64,000 nt of DNA, taken from positions 310,001 to 374,000 of the forward strand of contig NZ_JAIUCZ020000006.1 of NCBI RefSeq assembly GCF_020176955.2, given 5' to 3'. Position numbers and translations under genes: made by a program. Source of the stretch: Nocardia sp. alder85J (GTDB lineage: Bacteria > Actinomycetota > Actinomycetes > Mycobacteriales > Mycobacteriaceae). This document shows, piece after piece, positions 7,753 through 17,130 of this stretch. The notes below the pieces were generated by a model. The model worked only from the letters and a program-made list of their open reading frames with translations, had not been told where the DNA came from and searched no databases. How positions within the stretch are numbered: position 1 is the first letter of the stretch; each line of letters begins with the position of its first letter.

Positions 7753-10700
7753 CTACCGGGAACCCCGGATGACCTCCAGTTCGTCGAGCAGCCGCCGGAC
7801 GAAGTACCGCGACGGTCGCCCCGGCTCCTCCGGGCCGTCGTGGATGGTGTCGAGCAGACCGGCCAGGCCCGGGCCGCTGCTGTCGATCGCGAACCGGACC
7901 AGCCCGAGCCGGCCGCACTGGGCCAACGCCGGAACCATCCGATCGATCGCCTCCTCGGTCCGGCCGCCGGCGACCAGGCAGGTTCCGGACAACAGCTGCG
8001 CCTGGACGAGGGCCCGCGGCCGCGACTGCCGCCGAATCTCCTGGAACATCCGCTCGGCGGCCTCGATCGCGCGGCGGTTGGATTCCGGCGAACCCTCCGC
8101 CAGCCACATCCGGATCGCCGAATCCTGGTCGAGTTCCGCGATGTTCGCGCGCATGTGATCGGGCTGGCGGCGATACGGGCCGAGCCGGTCGAGACGGCGG
8201 CGTTCATCCTGGGTGACGGCCAGCCCCAACCGGATTCGCTCGTTGAGCATGCGCACCGACAAGCGGGGCAGCGCGAGCTGGTGCGCGACCCGATGCCCCT
8301 CGTCGAGCAGCTGCCCGGCCTCGAACCGGTCGCCACGCACCGCGGCCAGCCGGGCCGCGGTCCCGTAGACGTTGACCAGCACGTCCACGCTGATCGCGTC
8401 ACCCTCCTCGGCCGGTACGAGTTCGGCGGCCTCGGCGAATTGTCCTGTCTGATAGAGCAATTCCGCGAGGTACGTGCCGGCCGCCATGCGGGCGTTCGCC
8501 GACCGGATACCGGACTCGGAAACCCCGGCCAGCGCACCGCGGAAGATCCGTTCCGCACGTTCGATGTCGAGTTGCTCGAAGGCGGCGACAGCCGCGGTGA
8601 GCTGATCCAGCACGACGAGAAACGATCCGCGGCGGGTACGGTACGGGGCCGTCCATTCGTGCCACCGCCGGACATCGTCGAAATCGAACCGGTAGAAGGC
8701 CGCGGCCGCGGCCAGAGCGGCGCCGGCGTCGGCGACATAGGACCGCACGGGCCGCAGCAGCCGCTGCTTCGCAGCGGGTGACAGATCGTCGGCTCGGTCG
8801 CACTGCACGGACATGCCGACCCGCACGATCTCGGATTCCAGGGCGAGATCCTCGGTGCGGTCGTCGCGCGGCCGGACGGCCAGCAGCGCTTCGGCCCGTT
8901 CGTAGGCCTCGCGAGCGGGGCCGAGCTGGAATCGGCCCAGATTCGCCCAGGCCGCCGCCAGCTGCAATCGCGGGTTCGCCTCGGCGAGCGCCGACGGCAA
9001 CAACGCGTTCAAGGCGAGGAAGGTGCCCATCCGGAAGTCGCTCAGCAGATCATCGGCGTGCTCCACGACGATCCGGACCGCCCGCTCGGGATCCTCGCCC
9101 GCGAGCGCGTGCTCCACGGCCTCCGACAGCATCGCATGGTCGGCGAACCAGCCCGACGCGGTCAGATGCAGCTGCTCTGCCAGACCGGGATGCCGCCGGA
9201 TCAGCCGGTCCCGCAGGAAGTCCGCGAACAGCCCGTGATAGCGGAACCAGCGCCCCTCGTCGTCGACGCCGCGCAGGAACAGATTCCGGCGCTGGACCTC
9301 CTCCAGCCGATCCACGGCCGACGAAGTGCCGGTGAGGGTTTCGGCCAGATCGGCGCAGATCATATCGGTGATCGAGGTGCGCATCAGGAATTCGAGCAGG
9401 TCCGGTTCGAGATCCTCGACGACGCCTTCCAGCAGATACTCCCCGATGGCGCGATCGTGTCCGGAGATGCGATCGATACAGGCGGTCGGATCCGACTTGC
9501 CCCGCAGTGACAGTGCGGCCAATTGCAGTGCGGCGGCCCAGCCTTCGGTGGTGTCGCGCAGCCGATCCGCATCCGCGCGGTCCAGCGGCAGTTCGTCGAC
9601 CTCCAGCAGCAGCTGCTCGGCCTCGTCGCCGTCGAATCGCAGTGCGTTCTCGTCGATCTCGACCAGTTCGTCGCGAACCCGCAAGCGGGCCAGGGGAAGT
9701 CCGGTCGACGTCCGGCTGGTCACGATGACGCGCAGATGATGGCAGGCGTTGTCGAGCAGGAACCGCATCCCGTCGAGCACGACCGGGTCGTGGATCAGAT
9801 GCCAGTCGTCGACGACGACCGCGACCGTCTCACCGCCGCTGTGGATTTCGTTGATGAGCGTGGTGAGCACGCGGCGCACGGCATCGCTCGGGCCTTCCTC
9901 GAGCGCCTGCGCGAGCTCACCGCCCAGACGGGGCTGCACCCGGCGGACCGCCGCCACGAACCGCGCCAGGCACCAGGTGCTGTTGTTGTCCTCGGGGACC
10001 AGGGTCAGCCAGGCGACCGGGATGTCGTCGGCGGCCAGTTCGGCGGCCCACTGCGCGGCGAGGGTGCTCTTGCCGTATCCGAGTGGCGCATGGATCAACG
10101 TCAGCCGCCGCGGCGCACCCTCGCGCAGGATGCGGAGCAACCGGGGCCGGTCGACCAGGCGATGCGGCGAGGCGGGCGGCCGGTAATGGGTGATCGGCGC
10201 GACGGCGGGCCCTGGCTCACGCCCCTGCGCCGTCGACGAGCCGGCCGGCGCCACCCCCTCGGCCACCGGGGGCGAGGCCTCCGCGATCAGCGCGTCGACC
10301 GGCAGACCCGCGGCGAACTGGATATCGCGCAACCGCGTGCCGAATTCGACCGCCGAACCCGGCCGCTCGTCCGGGCAGGGATTCATGGCGGCCTCGATCG
10401 CCGAGCACAACGCAGGCGGCACCTCCGCCGTGCGCAGGTCCGGAACCGGCTCGGTCCCGATCCGGACGAATTGCGCCACCAGGGATTCGCCGTCCTTACG
10501 CGCGAACGCCGCATGCCCGGTCAGCGCGGTGAACAACGTGGCGCCGAGCCCGTAGACATCGGCGGCCGCCGTGGGCGGCTCGCCCCGCAGCACCTCCGGT
10601 GCGGTGTACGACGGCGTTCCGGCCACGATCTCCGCCGAGGTGCGGAACAAGCCCGCCATCCGGGCCAGACCGAAATCGGCCAGCTGCGGCTCCCCGTAAT

Positions 10701-11196
10701 CGGTGATCAGAATGTTCGCCGGAGTGACATCCCGGTGCACGACCCCGGCGGCATGCGCGGTCGCCAGCGCGCCGGCCAGTTTCACCCCGAGGGTGAGCAC
10801 CTCCTGCCAACCGAGCGCGCCCTCGGTGCGGATGCGCCGATCGAGGGATCCGCGGGGATGGAACGGCATGACCATGAACGGCCGTCCGGAGGCGGTGACA
10901 TCCACCCGCAGGACCTGCACGATGGTCGGATGCGCGGAGAATCGGCCCGCCGTCTGCTGCTCGCGCAGGAACCGGGCCCGATCGTCCTCGTCCAGTTCGG
11001 TGGACAGCAACTTGACCGCCACGACCCGGTTCAGCGACAGCTCCACACATCGGTACACCGTCCCGTACCCACCGCGGCCGATCTCCTCGGCGGCAGCGAA
11101 CCCGACCTTCAGCAATTCCGCAGCATCATCAGGAAGTTCCTGCCGTCGAGTCGCGACCGGCACAACGTCGGACGATGAAGGCTGATTCATACGCAC
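7753..11196 (-). CDS. PknK-like Ser/Thr protein kinase fused to a STAND ATPase
   Basis: A 1147-residue regulator. Residues 30-290 form a Hanks-type kinase: glycine loop GRGGYGTVY (40-48), K62, HRD at 154-156, DFG at 174-176 and APE at 199-201. A linker leads to a MalT-like STAND NTPase with Walker A APLGYGKST (369-377) and a Walker B-like VVVDDWHLIHD near 460. The C-terminal half is helical with TPR-like repeats. Length and layout match mycobacterial PknK (about 1100 aa). No LuxR-type HTH is visible at the C-terminus, so control of transcription, if any, would be indirect. The start may be 11196 or the ATG two codons inside. It probably acts in the cytoplasm, since no membrane segment is seen. 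The Fis-type regulator lies directly downstream. Confidence 0.85.
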   Translation of the reverse strand: MRMNQPSSSDVVPVATRRQELPDDAAELLKVGFAAAEEIGRGGYGTVYRCVELSLNRVVAVKLLSTELDEDDRARFLREQQTAGRFSAHPTIVQVLRVDVTASGRPFMVMPFHPRGSLDRRIRTEGALGWQEVLTLGVKLAGALATAHAAGVVHRDVTPANILITDYGEPQLADFGLARMAGLFRTSAEIVAGTPSYTAPEVLRGEPPTAAADVYGLGATLFTALTGHAAFARKDGESLVAQFVRIGTEPVPDLRTAEVPPALCSAIEAAMNPCPDERPGSAVEFGTRLRDIQFAAGLPVDALIAEASPPVAEGVAPAGSSTAQGREPGPAVAPITHYRPPASPHRLVDRPRLLRILREGAPRRLTLIHAPLGYGKSTLAAQWAAELAADDIPVAWLTLVPEDNNSTWCLARFVAAVRRVQPRLGGELAQALEEGPSDAVRRVLTTLINEIHSGGETVAVVVDDWHLIHDPVVLDGMRFLLDNACHHLRVIVTSRTSTGLPLARLRVRDELVEIDENALRFDGDEAEQLLLEVDELPLDRADADRLRDTTEGWAAALQLAALSLRGKSDPTACIDRISGHDRAIGEYLLEGVVEDLEPDLLEFLMRTSITDMICADLAETLTGTSSAVDRLEEVQRRNLFLRGVDDEGRWFRYHGLFADFLRDRLIRRHPGLAEQLHLTASGWFADHAMLSEAVEHALAGEDPERAVRIVVEHADDLLSDFRMGTFLALNALLPSALAEANPRLQLAAAWANLGRFQLGPAREAYERAEALLAVRPRDDRTEDLALESEIVRVGMSVQCDRADDLSPAAKQRLLRPVRSYVADAGAALAAAAAFYRFDFDDVRRWHEWTAPYRTRRGSFLVVLDQLTAAVAAFEQLDIERAERIFRGALAGVSESGIRSANARMAAGTYLAELLYQTGQFAEAAELVPAEEGDAISVDVLVNVYGTAARLAAVRGDRFEAGQLLDEGHRVAHQLALPRLSVRMLNERIRLGLAVTQDERRRLDRLGPYRRQPDHMRANIAELDQDSAIRMWLAEGSPESNRRAIEAAERMFQEIRRQSRPRALVQAQLLSGTCLVAGGRTEEAIDRMVPALAQCGRLGLVRFAIDSSGPGLAGLLDTIHDGPEEPGRPSRYFVRRLLDELEVIRGSR

Positions 11197-11735
11197 ACCC
11201 GGGTCCTGTAACGCGGTCGGATACTCCGCCCTACCGCACGCAACTGCGCCTCACTGACGAGCCGGCGCGGCATTTCATACGGCCAGTCTATGTAGCGAAC
11301 AATCAGCATACAAGGAATGGGCCGGGGCGGAGCGGTGCAGCCGGACCGCGGTGCCACCTCCGGCACCGGATCGATCCACCACCGTCTGCACGGCAGAGCC
11401 GACCGGACGCGCTGTTCGATCCGCTCCCGCCACCTGCCTGCCGGTCCGTGCTCATCCCGGTCGCGTATCCACCACCAGCGGCAGCGGCCGTTGTGTCGGA
11501 TGCCCGTCGAAGTCGGCCCGGCACCGCCTCGGCATCCGGTTGCTCGACCACGGACGGGAACACATCGATGCCCCCGGCCGGGCCGCGTCGTTTCCGTTGC
11601 CGCTATTCGAGATTCAGGCCGCCGGTCGGCAGCCGCGTGGTCCCGGACACGAATTCCGGAATCACCGGACTCGCGATTTCAGTATTCGACAGTCCTGTCT
11701 CCGGTCCGAGCAGGCATACATCCGCGGTATTGCGG
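11197..11735. other. Intergenic region without recognised gene
   Basis: About 540 bases between the kinase-STAND gene (leftward, starts 11196) and the end of the ABM monooxygenase gene. Open frames here have arginine/proline-rich shadow-type composition and no recognisable domain. The first 130 bases are lower in G+C (around 11270-11320) and probably hold the kinase promoter. Confidence 0.5.
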
Positions 11736-12029
11736 TCAGACACCCATGAAATCGTGGTAGCGGAACCCGACGTCGCCGTCGAGCATTTCGGCGAGTTCGG
11801 CGATCACTCCGGTCTCCTCGCGCCAGGCGAGATAGTTCTCGAAATTCTCCCGGGCCACCCACTTCTCCACGAAGAGGATCCGGTTCGGCTCGTCCTGATT
11901 ACGGGTCACCTCCACGCTGATGTTGCCCTCGAAACCCCGCGTACCGGCCAGATGTTCGAGAATCCATCGGTGGAGCTCCTCATATCGGCCGGCCTTGACG
12001 GTCATGTCGATGGCTACCTGGACAGCCAC
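11736..12029 (-). CDS. ABM-domain (quinol/antibiotic biosynthesis monooxygenase-like) protein
   Basis: A 97-residue protein of typical single ABM domain size. It has an N-terminal strand VAIDMTVKAGRYEELHRWI, a middle RGFEGNISVEVTRNQDEPNR, then ILFVEKWVARENFENYLAWR, the signature W-x-x-x-x-x-F-x-x-Y-x-x-W part of the ferredoxin-like ABM fold, and a final helix. Such proteins act as cofactor-free monooxygenases or as small dimeric accessory proteins; many are uncharacterised. The gene is preceded on the same strand by a CaiB-type CoA-transferase ending at 12233, so the two could be cotranscribed across 203 nt. Confidence 0.85.
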   Translation of the reverse strand: MAVQVAIDMTVKAGRYEELHRWILEHLAGTRGFEGNISVEVTRNQDEPNRILFVEKWVARENFENYLAWREETGVIAELAEMLDGDVGFRYHDFMGV

Positions 12030-12232
12030 GGCTTTCTCCCTTCATCGATCGAACACGGCGGAGGAAAATCCGCCGCCACGTCAGTGAACCAGAGCAGTAT
12101 TCGTTTCGGGCGGAATTCGGATTGGCCGATTTCGAATCGGCGGTTCGAAATTTTTCAACCAATTATCACCGACGCGGCGATATCATCACGAAGGGTGCGC
12201 GCCGCACGCCCGGCACCGGGCATTTCGGCGCA

Positions 12233-13441
12233 CTACACCGTGGTGTCGTCGGCGGTGCACACCGCACCGGAGCCGAGCAGTTCCCCGATCTCGTGGCGAC
12301 CGAAGCCGTACTCGGTGAGCAACTGCACCGAATGTTCGCCGAGTCTTGGTGCGGGATAACGTAATTCGGGTGCGTCCGCGCTCCACCGCTGCGGGATGCC
12401 CATCGACCGCAGCGTGCCCTCCGAGGGATGGTCCTCCTCGAAGAAGAACCCGACGTCCTTCATGTGCGGATCGTCGAGCAGCGATTCGGGGGTGTTCATC
12501 TCGATCGCCGGAATATCGGCCTCGTTCAGGATCTCCAGCCATTCGGCGGTGGACCTGGTCGCCAGCACCCGGGCCAGGAATTCGTAGAGCAGTCCGATAT
12601 GCTCGGTGCGCCCGTGGATATCGGCGAAACGCGGATCGGCGGCCATCTCCGGATGACCGGAGACCTCGAAGAACCGCCGCCAGTGCTTGTCGTTGTAGAC
12701 GTTCACCCCCAGGTAGCCGTCCAGCGTGCGATACGGGCGCCGGTCGGGATTCATCATCCGCGCGTATCCCGACTCCCCGATCGACGGCACGAAGGTGTGA
12801 CCGTAGAGGTGGTCACCCAGGACGAACTGCGCGAACGTCTCGAACATCGGCACCTGGATCTCCTGCCCGACCCCGGTCCGCTCCCGCTGGAACAGCGCTG
12901 TCGACACAGCGGTGGACAGCGCCATGCCGACCACCCGATCGGCGATCGCGGTCGCGACGTACTGCGGCGGACCGGATTTACGGCTCTGCAACACCGGCAT
13001 GCCGACCGCCGCCTGGATCAGATCGTCGTAGGCCGGCCGCTCGGCGTACGGCCCATTCTGCCCGAAACCGAAAGCGCCGCAATAGCTCAGCCCCGGATTC
13101 AGCGCACGGGCCGCGTCGTACGACAGGCCGAGCCGGTCCATCGCCCGCGGCCGCAGACTGTACATCAGCACGTCCGCGGTAGCGAGCATGCGTTTCAGCG
13201 CCGCATTACCACGCTCGTTCTTGAGGTCCAGCACGATGCTGCGTTTGTTGCGATTCAAGTGCAGAAATATCGCGCCCATTCCGCGATGACGGGCAGGCCC
13301 CACACCCCTGGTCGTATCGCCTTCCCGCGACTCGACCTTCGCGACATCGGCGCCCAGATCCGCGAGCAACAGCGACCCGAACGGCCCCATGAAATTCGAT
13401 GTCAGATCCACGATCCGCACGCCGTCGAGCGGTCCGGACAT
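12233..13441 (-). CDS. CaiB/BaiF-type (class III) CoA-transferase
   Basis: A 402-residue protein that transfers CoA between carboxylic acids via an aspartyl-CoA anhydride in this family. It starts LDGVRIVDLTSNFMGPFGS and LLADLGADVAKVE, the standard N-terminal Rossmann part. The stretches RNKRSIVLDLK and RPAYDDLIQA follow, and the candidate catalytic aspartate lies in IADRVVGM (residue 168 from the chosen start). The C-terminal RLGEHS motif is usual. ATG 13441 was chosen because AAGGAG lies 7 nt upstream; a GTG two codons earlier is too close to that site. Substrate unknown. It sits between an ABM protein and an AcoR-like regulator on the same strand. Confidence 0.9.
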   Translation of the reverse strand: MSGPLDGVRIVDLTSNFMGPFGSLLLADLGADVAKVESREGDTTRGVGPARHRGMGAIFLHLNRNKRSIVLDLKNERGNAALKRMLATADVLMYSLRPRAMDRLGLSYDAARALNPGLSYCGAFGFGQNGPYAERPAYDDLIQAAVGMPVLQSRKSGPPQYVATAIADRVVGMALSTAVSTALFQRERTGVGQEIQVPMFETFAQFVLGDHLYGHTFVPSIGESGYARMMNPDRRPYRTLDGYLGVNVYNDKHWRRFFEVSGHPEMAADPRFADIHGRTEHIGLLYEFLARVLATRSTAEWLEILNEADIPAIEMNTPESLLDDPHMKDVGFFFEEDHPSEGTLRSMGIPQRWSADAPELRYPAPRLGEHSVQLLTEYGFGRHEIGELLGSGAVCTADDTTV

Positions 13442-13678
13442 ATGCACTCTCCTTACCCACCGCCGACCCGGAAACCAGTGAACGAAAAGGCCGGAGCACG
13501 ATGATTTCGCGACCGAGGGCTGCGGGCCGATTGCCCGGACAGCCGATCTCCTCGATTATATGATCCGCCGCACGGATGACAATTGGCGAGTTCGAAAAGG
13601 CCGATTCATCGTACCCGAACACCATATTCGGACCGGGTTGCGGCACCGGCGGCCCGGAAACCGCGGGCGCCCCGACCG

Positions 13679-15280
13679 TCAGGAGATACCGAGGACCCGC
13701 ATGCGGTTGTAGATCGTGGCCCGGCTGATTCCGAGCGCGCGTGCCGCCTGTTGCTTGTTGCCGCCGGTGGCCTCGAGCGCTGCGACGATGACCTCTCGTT
13801 CCGCTTGACGCAGTGGGGATCCCGGGCGCGGACCGTTTCGGTATTCCGGCGGCAGATCGGCCGGGATGATGTCGCCGGCCGTCCGCGTCGCGGCGACGGA
13901 CCGGACCACCTGGTGCAATTCGGCGAGATTGCCCGGCCAGGGCTGCGCGGCCAGCGCGCTCAAGGTCGCGGCCGCGAAGCGAAGGCGACCGGAGGTATCC
14001 GTCTCGGCCAGCATGCGCTGGGCCAGCCGGGGGATCTCCTGCCGTCGGCGGCGCAACGGCACCAGGGTGCGCCGCGCCGAACAGGCCGCGACCAGCGGCG
14101 CGTGCACGGTGGTGAGGTGGTCACCCGGCGTAGAGGTCAGCACGATACGGCGAGCCGTACTCCGGAGATCCTGCGCGAGCAGCGTGGTCAGTGATTCGGG
14201 CAGCAGTTGGACGTTCTCCACGACCACATCGGGCCCGTCGTCGGCGGTCAGACCGGAAAGCTCTGCCGCCCAGGCATGTTCACCGTGCCGGACGATCTGC
14301 GCGGCATCGATCGTGCAGGCGTCGGGACCGGTGGTGCGCCGCGCCTCGGTGCTGCGCCCGCTCCCGTTCTCGCCGACGAGCAGCAGCGGCCACCCCGCAG
14401 CGGTGGCGCCGCCGCGGCGCCGGCCACCCTGATCCGGGACGATCTCGATCTGCATGCCCTCGACACCCTCGATCGGTGTGCACGACAACAGCACGCTGCG
14501 GCCGGAGGACAGCATCATCCGATGGGCGCCCGCCCGCGTGTATCCGGATTCGACCGCGCGAGCCCGGACCGCGGCGTGGTCGGCGGGCTCCAGGATCTCC
14601 AGCGCCGCCGGCGTCGCCAGCACCAGATCCGCGCCGACCACCAGCGCCGGACGGCCACGGCGGCAGGTGACCGCCTGGAACGCGTCCAGCAGCCGGCGCT
14701 GGTCCCGCGTCGAATCGAGCCGCAACCGGTCCTCGATCTCCCGGACCATCCGGCGGGCCAGCACCCGATAGAGCTGGTCGTCCACCCCGGCGAGCCCACC
14801 GATGTCCAGCACTCCCGCCAGCCGGCGGGTCGCGGGATGGACGATCGGATGCCCGTAGCAGGTGAAGGTTCGCAGGACCGTGAGAAAGTGCTCGGGCCCG
14901 CGGATCAGCACCGGTTGCCGGGTTTCGATCGGCGTGCCGACCGCGTTCGTCCCGACCACGTCCTCACCGAGCCGGACCCCGGGCTCGAGACCGAGACCGG
15001 CGAGCACCCTGCCGACCGCACGATCAGCGGAACGGACATCCAGCAACCGTGCGTCCTCGTCCGCGAGGACGACCGCGACGGCGGTGTCCTCGAGTTCGCC
15101 CATCATCCGCTGGACCACCGGCTGGGCTGCCCGAGCCAGGTTCCCGGCCACGATGTCATCGGCCCGGACCAGCCGCGGGCCGGTGTCCTCCCGTAATCCG
15201 TGCAGCCGCGAGCGCATCCACGAGGAGGTGATCTCCGGACGCATCGCCGAGCGTTCGGATGTCACTGCCGTGCTGGACAT
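13679..15280 (-). CDS. AcoR-like GAF/Fis transcriptional regulator (paralogue of 6028-7626)
   Basis: A 533-residue protein, collinear with the regulator at 6028-7626. It has RPEITSSWMRSRL, VRLGEDVVGTNAVGTP, VLIRGPEHFLT, CYGHPIVHPATRRLAGVLDI, a degenerate Walker A GENGSGRST (lysine to arginine), a PWPGNLAELHQVV block and the C-terminal Fis HTH GGNKQQAARALGISRATIYN. There is no GAFTGA loop. The start is ATG 15280, with GAGGTGG upstream. Longer in-frame readings up to 16168 are arginine-rich shadow sequence over the divergent promoter. The divergent neighbour is a secreted beta-propeller gene, with AT-rich and TGTCCA-type elements between. Shared loss of the Walker lysine in both paralogues suggests an ancestral non-ATPase subfamily. 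Confidence 0.88.
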   Translation of the reverse strand: MSSTAVTSERSAMRPEITSSWMRSRLHGLREDTGPRLVRADDIVAGNLARAAQPVVQRMMGELEDTAVAVVLADEDARLLDVRSADRAVGRVLAGLGLEPGVRLGEDVVGTNAVGTPIETRQPVLIRGPEHFLTVLRTFTCYGHPIVHPATRRLAGVLDIGGLAGVDDQLYRVLARRMVREIEDRLRLDSTRDQRRLLDAFQAVTCRRGRPALVVGADLVLATPAALEILEPADHAAVRARAVESGYTRAGAHRMMLSSGRSVLLSCTPIEGVEGMQIEIVPDQGGRRRGGATAAGWPLLLVGENGSGRSTEARRTTGPDACTIDAAQIVRHGEHAWAAELSGLTADDGPDVVVENVQLLPESLTTLLAQDLRSTARRIVLTSTPGDHLTTVHAPLVAACSARRTLVPLRRRRQEIPRLAQRMLAETDTSGRLRFAAATLSALAAQPWPGNLAELHQVVRSVAATRTAGDIIPADLPPEYRNGPRPGSPLRQAEREVIVAALEATGGNKQQAARALGISRATIYNRMRVLGIS

Positions 15281-15330
15281 GGGGACCACCTCGTCTCCAC
15301 CGCAACGTTCACCCCGACGCCACGGTTGCT

Positions 15331-15355
15331 CGAATATATAACGCATCATATTTGA
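15331..15355. promoter_or_regulatory. AT-rich element upstream of Fis-type regulator
   Basis: CGAATATATAACGCATCATA followed by TTTGA lies 50 nt upstream of the regulator start at 15280. Its ACGCAT plus AT-rich core recurs at 19076-19103 and, more weakly, at 21330-21345. It is a probable promoter or operator. Confidence 0.4.
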
Positions 15356-15723
15356 TAGCTGCCGCGGACCACCGGCTTTCCGCGAGAACGCAGCGATCAG
15401 CCTGCTGTTCCGAGCCGGCCGGTGACCGTCTCGAACATCCGGTGGTGCGGAACCCCGTCCCGGTCGGCCGCCGCGGTCCCGGTCGATGCCGCGGTCATCG
15501 TCACCTCTCGGTCCCGTGCCGCCGATCGCGATCGGCTCTGCACCGTGACGCCGGTCATCCGGCACACTCGACGGTAGAAAGCGCGCCGCCCGCCCGAGTG
15601 TCGAACTTCCCGGATACCGACCGGTCCGGTGCGCACGGCCACCTCGGCTTCGCCTGCGAGCCCGTCGGCCGGCCCTGATCCTCTGCACCGCATCGGATTT
15701 CGACCGGCATGCCCACCGTCGAG

Positions 15724-15753
15724 TGTCCAAGATTTCATACATCCAATATGAAA
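15724..15753. promoter_or_regulatory. Overlapping operator-like elements before beta-propeller gene
   Basis: TGTCCA-N6-CATACA (15724-15741) matches the left arm and spacing of the 1460 dyad. It overlaps a 7-bp inverted repeat TTTCATA-N7-TATGAAA (15733-15753). Both lie 22-50 nt ahead of the ATG at 15775, where a repressor or promoter would be expected. Confidence 0.5.
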
Positions 15754-15774
15754 TATCACTCGTACCCTTCGGCC

Positions 15775-16953
15775 ATGACATCCGATTCGACGACGACCGA
15801 TGTTTCCGACGTGCGCCCCGCCGGCCGTTCCGGCCGACGTACCCGCCGCCGCGCCGGCTGGACGATGGCGGTCGCCGCCGCCGTACTACCCGGTTTCGCC
15901 GCGGGAGCACAGTCCGCGGCGGCCGACCCGGCCGGCTACTACCTCTACGCGCACGGTTACCTGAGCGACGGGGTGACGGGCTTCGCCGCCACCGATACCG
16001 GGCAACCGACCCCGATCGCCGGTCGGCCCGCCACCGGGATGCCGAACTGGCCGCAGGCCGCCTCACCGGACGGCCGCCACCTCGTGGTCGCGCCGACACC
16101 GAATCCGCAGCTGATTCCCTACGCCCTCGGCGCCGGAGGGACGTTGACCCCCGGCGTGCCGCTCGCACTGCCCGACGTTCCCGTCGACATCACGTTCGCG
16201 CCGAACAGCCACGACGCCTACGTGCTCGTCGGTCTCGTCGCGGCAGCGGTGGTTCCGGTGCGGTTCGGTGACGACGGCCGTCCGGTGCGCAACGGTCCTG
16301 CCGTACCGCTCGGCGCCGCGATGGACGGCCTCGGCACGGCCGCGGTGTCACCCGACGGGCGCAACCTGTACGTGGCCAGCGTGCCCGATCGGCAGGTGCT
16401 GGTCTTCGACATCGCCGCCGACGGCACGGTGACCACGGCGAAACAGCGCGTCGGCGGTGGCCTGAACCCGCTGTTCCCGATCATGACCCCGGACGGCCGG
16501 CACCTGTTCTTCACCAATGAGCTGAGCGGCACCGTGCAGGCCTTCCTGCGGGCCGACGACGGGACACTGAGCGAGGTGGCCGGATCGCCGTATCCGGCGG
16601 GCGTGCTGCCGCACGTTCCGAGCATCACTCCCGACGGCCGCTACCTGTGCGTCCCGAACATGGGCTCGTCGCATCTCAGTTCCTACGCGATCGAACCCGA
16701 CGGCGGCCTGCGGTCGCTGCCCGATGTCGACTTCTCCGCGCAGGCGGGGGTGAACGCCGAGGCCTCGGTCATGTCGCCGAGCGGGCGGGTGCTGTGGGCA
16801 CTGGGTATGGATCCGCTGCGCGGCGGCGAGGAAGTATTGTCACGCTTCGGCATCGGTGACGACGGCCACCTCTCCCGTGACGACTCCGGCACGCGGTACC
16901 TCGGCACGGCATTGGCGGACGGCCGGACGTTGACACTCGTCCCGGCGCACTGA
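15775..16953 (+). CDS. Secreted lactonase-type beta-propeller protein
   Basis: A 392-residue protein. The N-terminus has an arginine-rich segment (RRTRRRAGW), a hydrophobic stretch (MAVAAAVLPGFAAGA) and an AAA/DP cleavage-like site near residue 50, consistent with Tat or Sec export. The mature part is a repeated beta-propeller of the 6-phosphogluconolactonase/YVTN type, with recurring blocks such as ASPDGRHLVVAP, VSPDGRNLYVAS, MTPDGRHLFFTN and ITPDGRYLCVPN, about one per 50-60 residues. No gluconolactonase function is shown; many exported members are uncharacterised. ATG 15775 was preferred over the ATG at 15748 because the latter lies in an inverted repeat. It is divergent from the AcoR-like regulator. 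Confidence 0.85.
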   Translation: MTSDSTTTDVSDVRPAGRSGRRTRRRAGWTMAVAAAVLPGFAAGAQSAAADPAGYYLYAHGYLSDGVTGFAATDTGQPTPIAGRPATGMPNWPQAASPDGRHLVVAPTPNPQLIPYALGAGGTLTPGVPLALPDVPVDITFAPNSHDAYVLVGLVAAAVVPVRFGDDGRPVRNGPAVPLGAAMDGLGTAAVSPDGRNLYVASVPDRQVLVFDIAADGTVTTAKQRVGGGLNPLFPIMTPDGRHLFFTNELSGTVQAFLRADDGTLSEVAGSPYPAGVLPHVPSITPDGRYLCVPNMGSSHLSSYAIEPDGGLRSLPDVDFSAQAGVNAEASVMSPSGRVLWALGMDPLRGGEEVLSRFGIGDDGHLSRDDSGTRYLGTALADGRTLTLVPAH

Positions 16954-17130
16954 ACTCGGCGCGCACAGCGGCGCGGTCCGCCGAGGGTGGGCGGCGGCGA
17001 TCGGGGGAAGGATCTCGACCTGGTTGCCGCGCGGCTGCGGGTGGATTCTGGAATGGCACGGGCAGTGTCCGTGCGGCCGCCGGCCATCCGGCCGTAGCGG
17101 CCGCGACCGCTGTGAACCGAGGAGCTTCGA

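Noticed and set aside
11175..12359. Long plus-strand frame of 394 codons in the 11-12 kb gap
   Set aside because: Shadow composition without domains, overlaps the ABM gene on the other strand, which has clear family features.
15281..16168. Minus-strand in-frame extension of the Fis-type regulator to 829 residues
   Set aside because: Arginine-rich composition, runs across the divergent promoter and the neighbouring gene's coding region; the paralogue starts at the equivalent of 15280.
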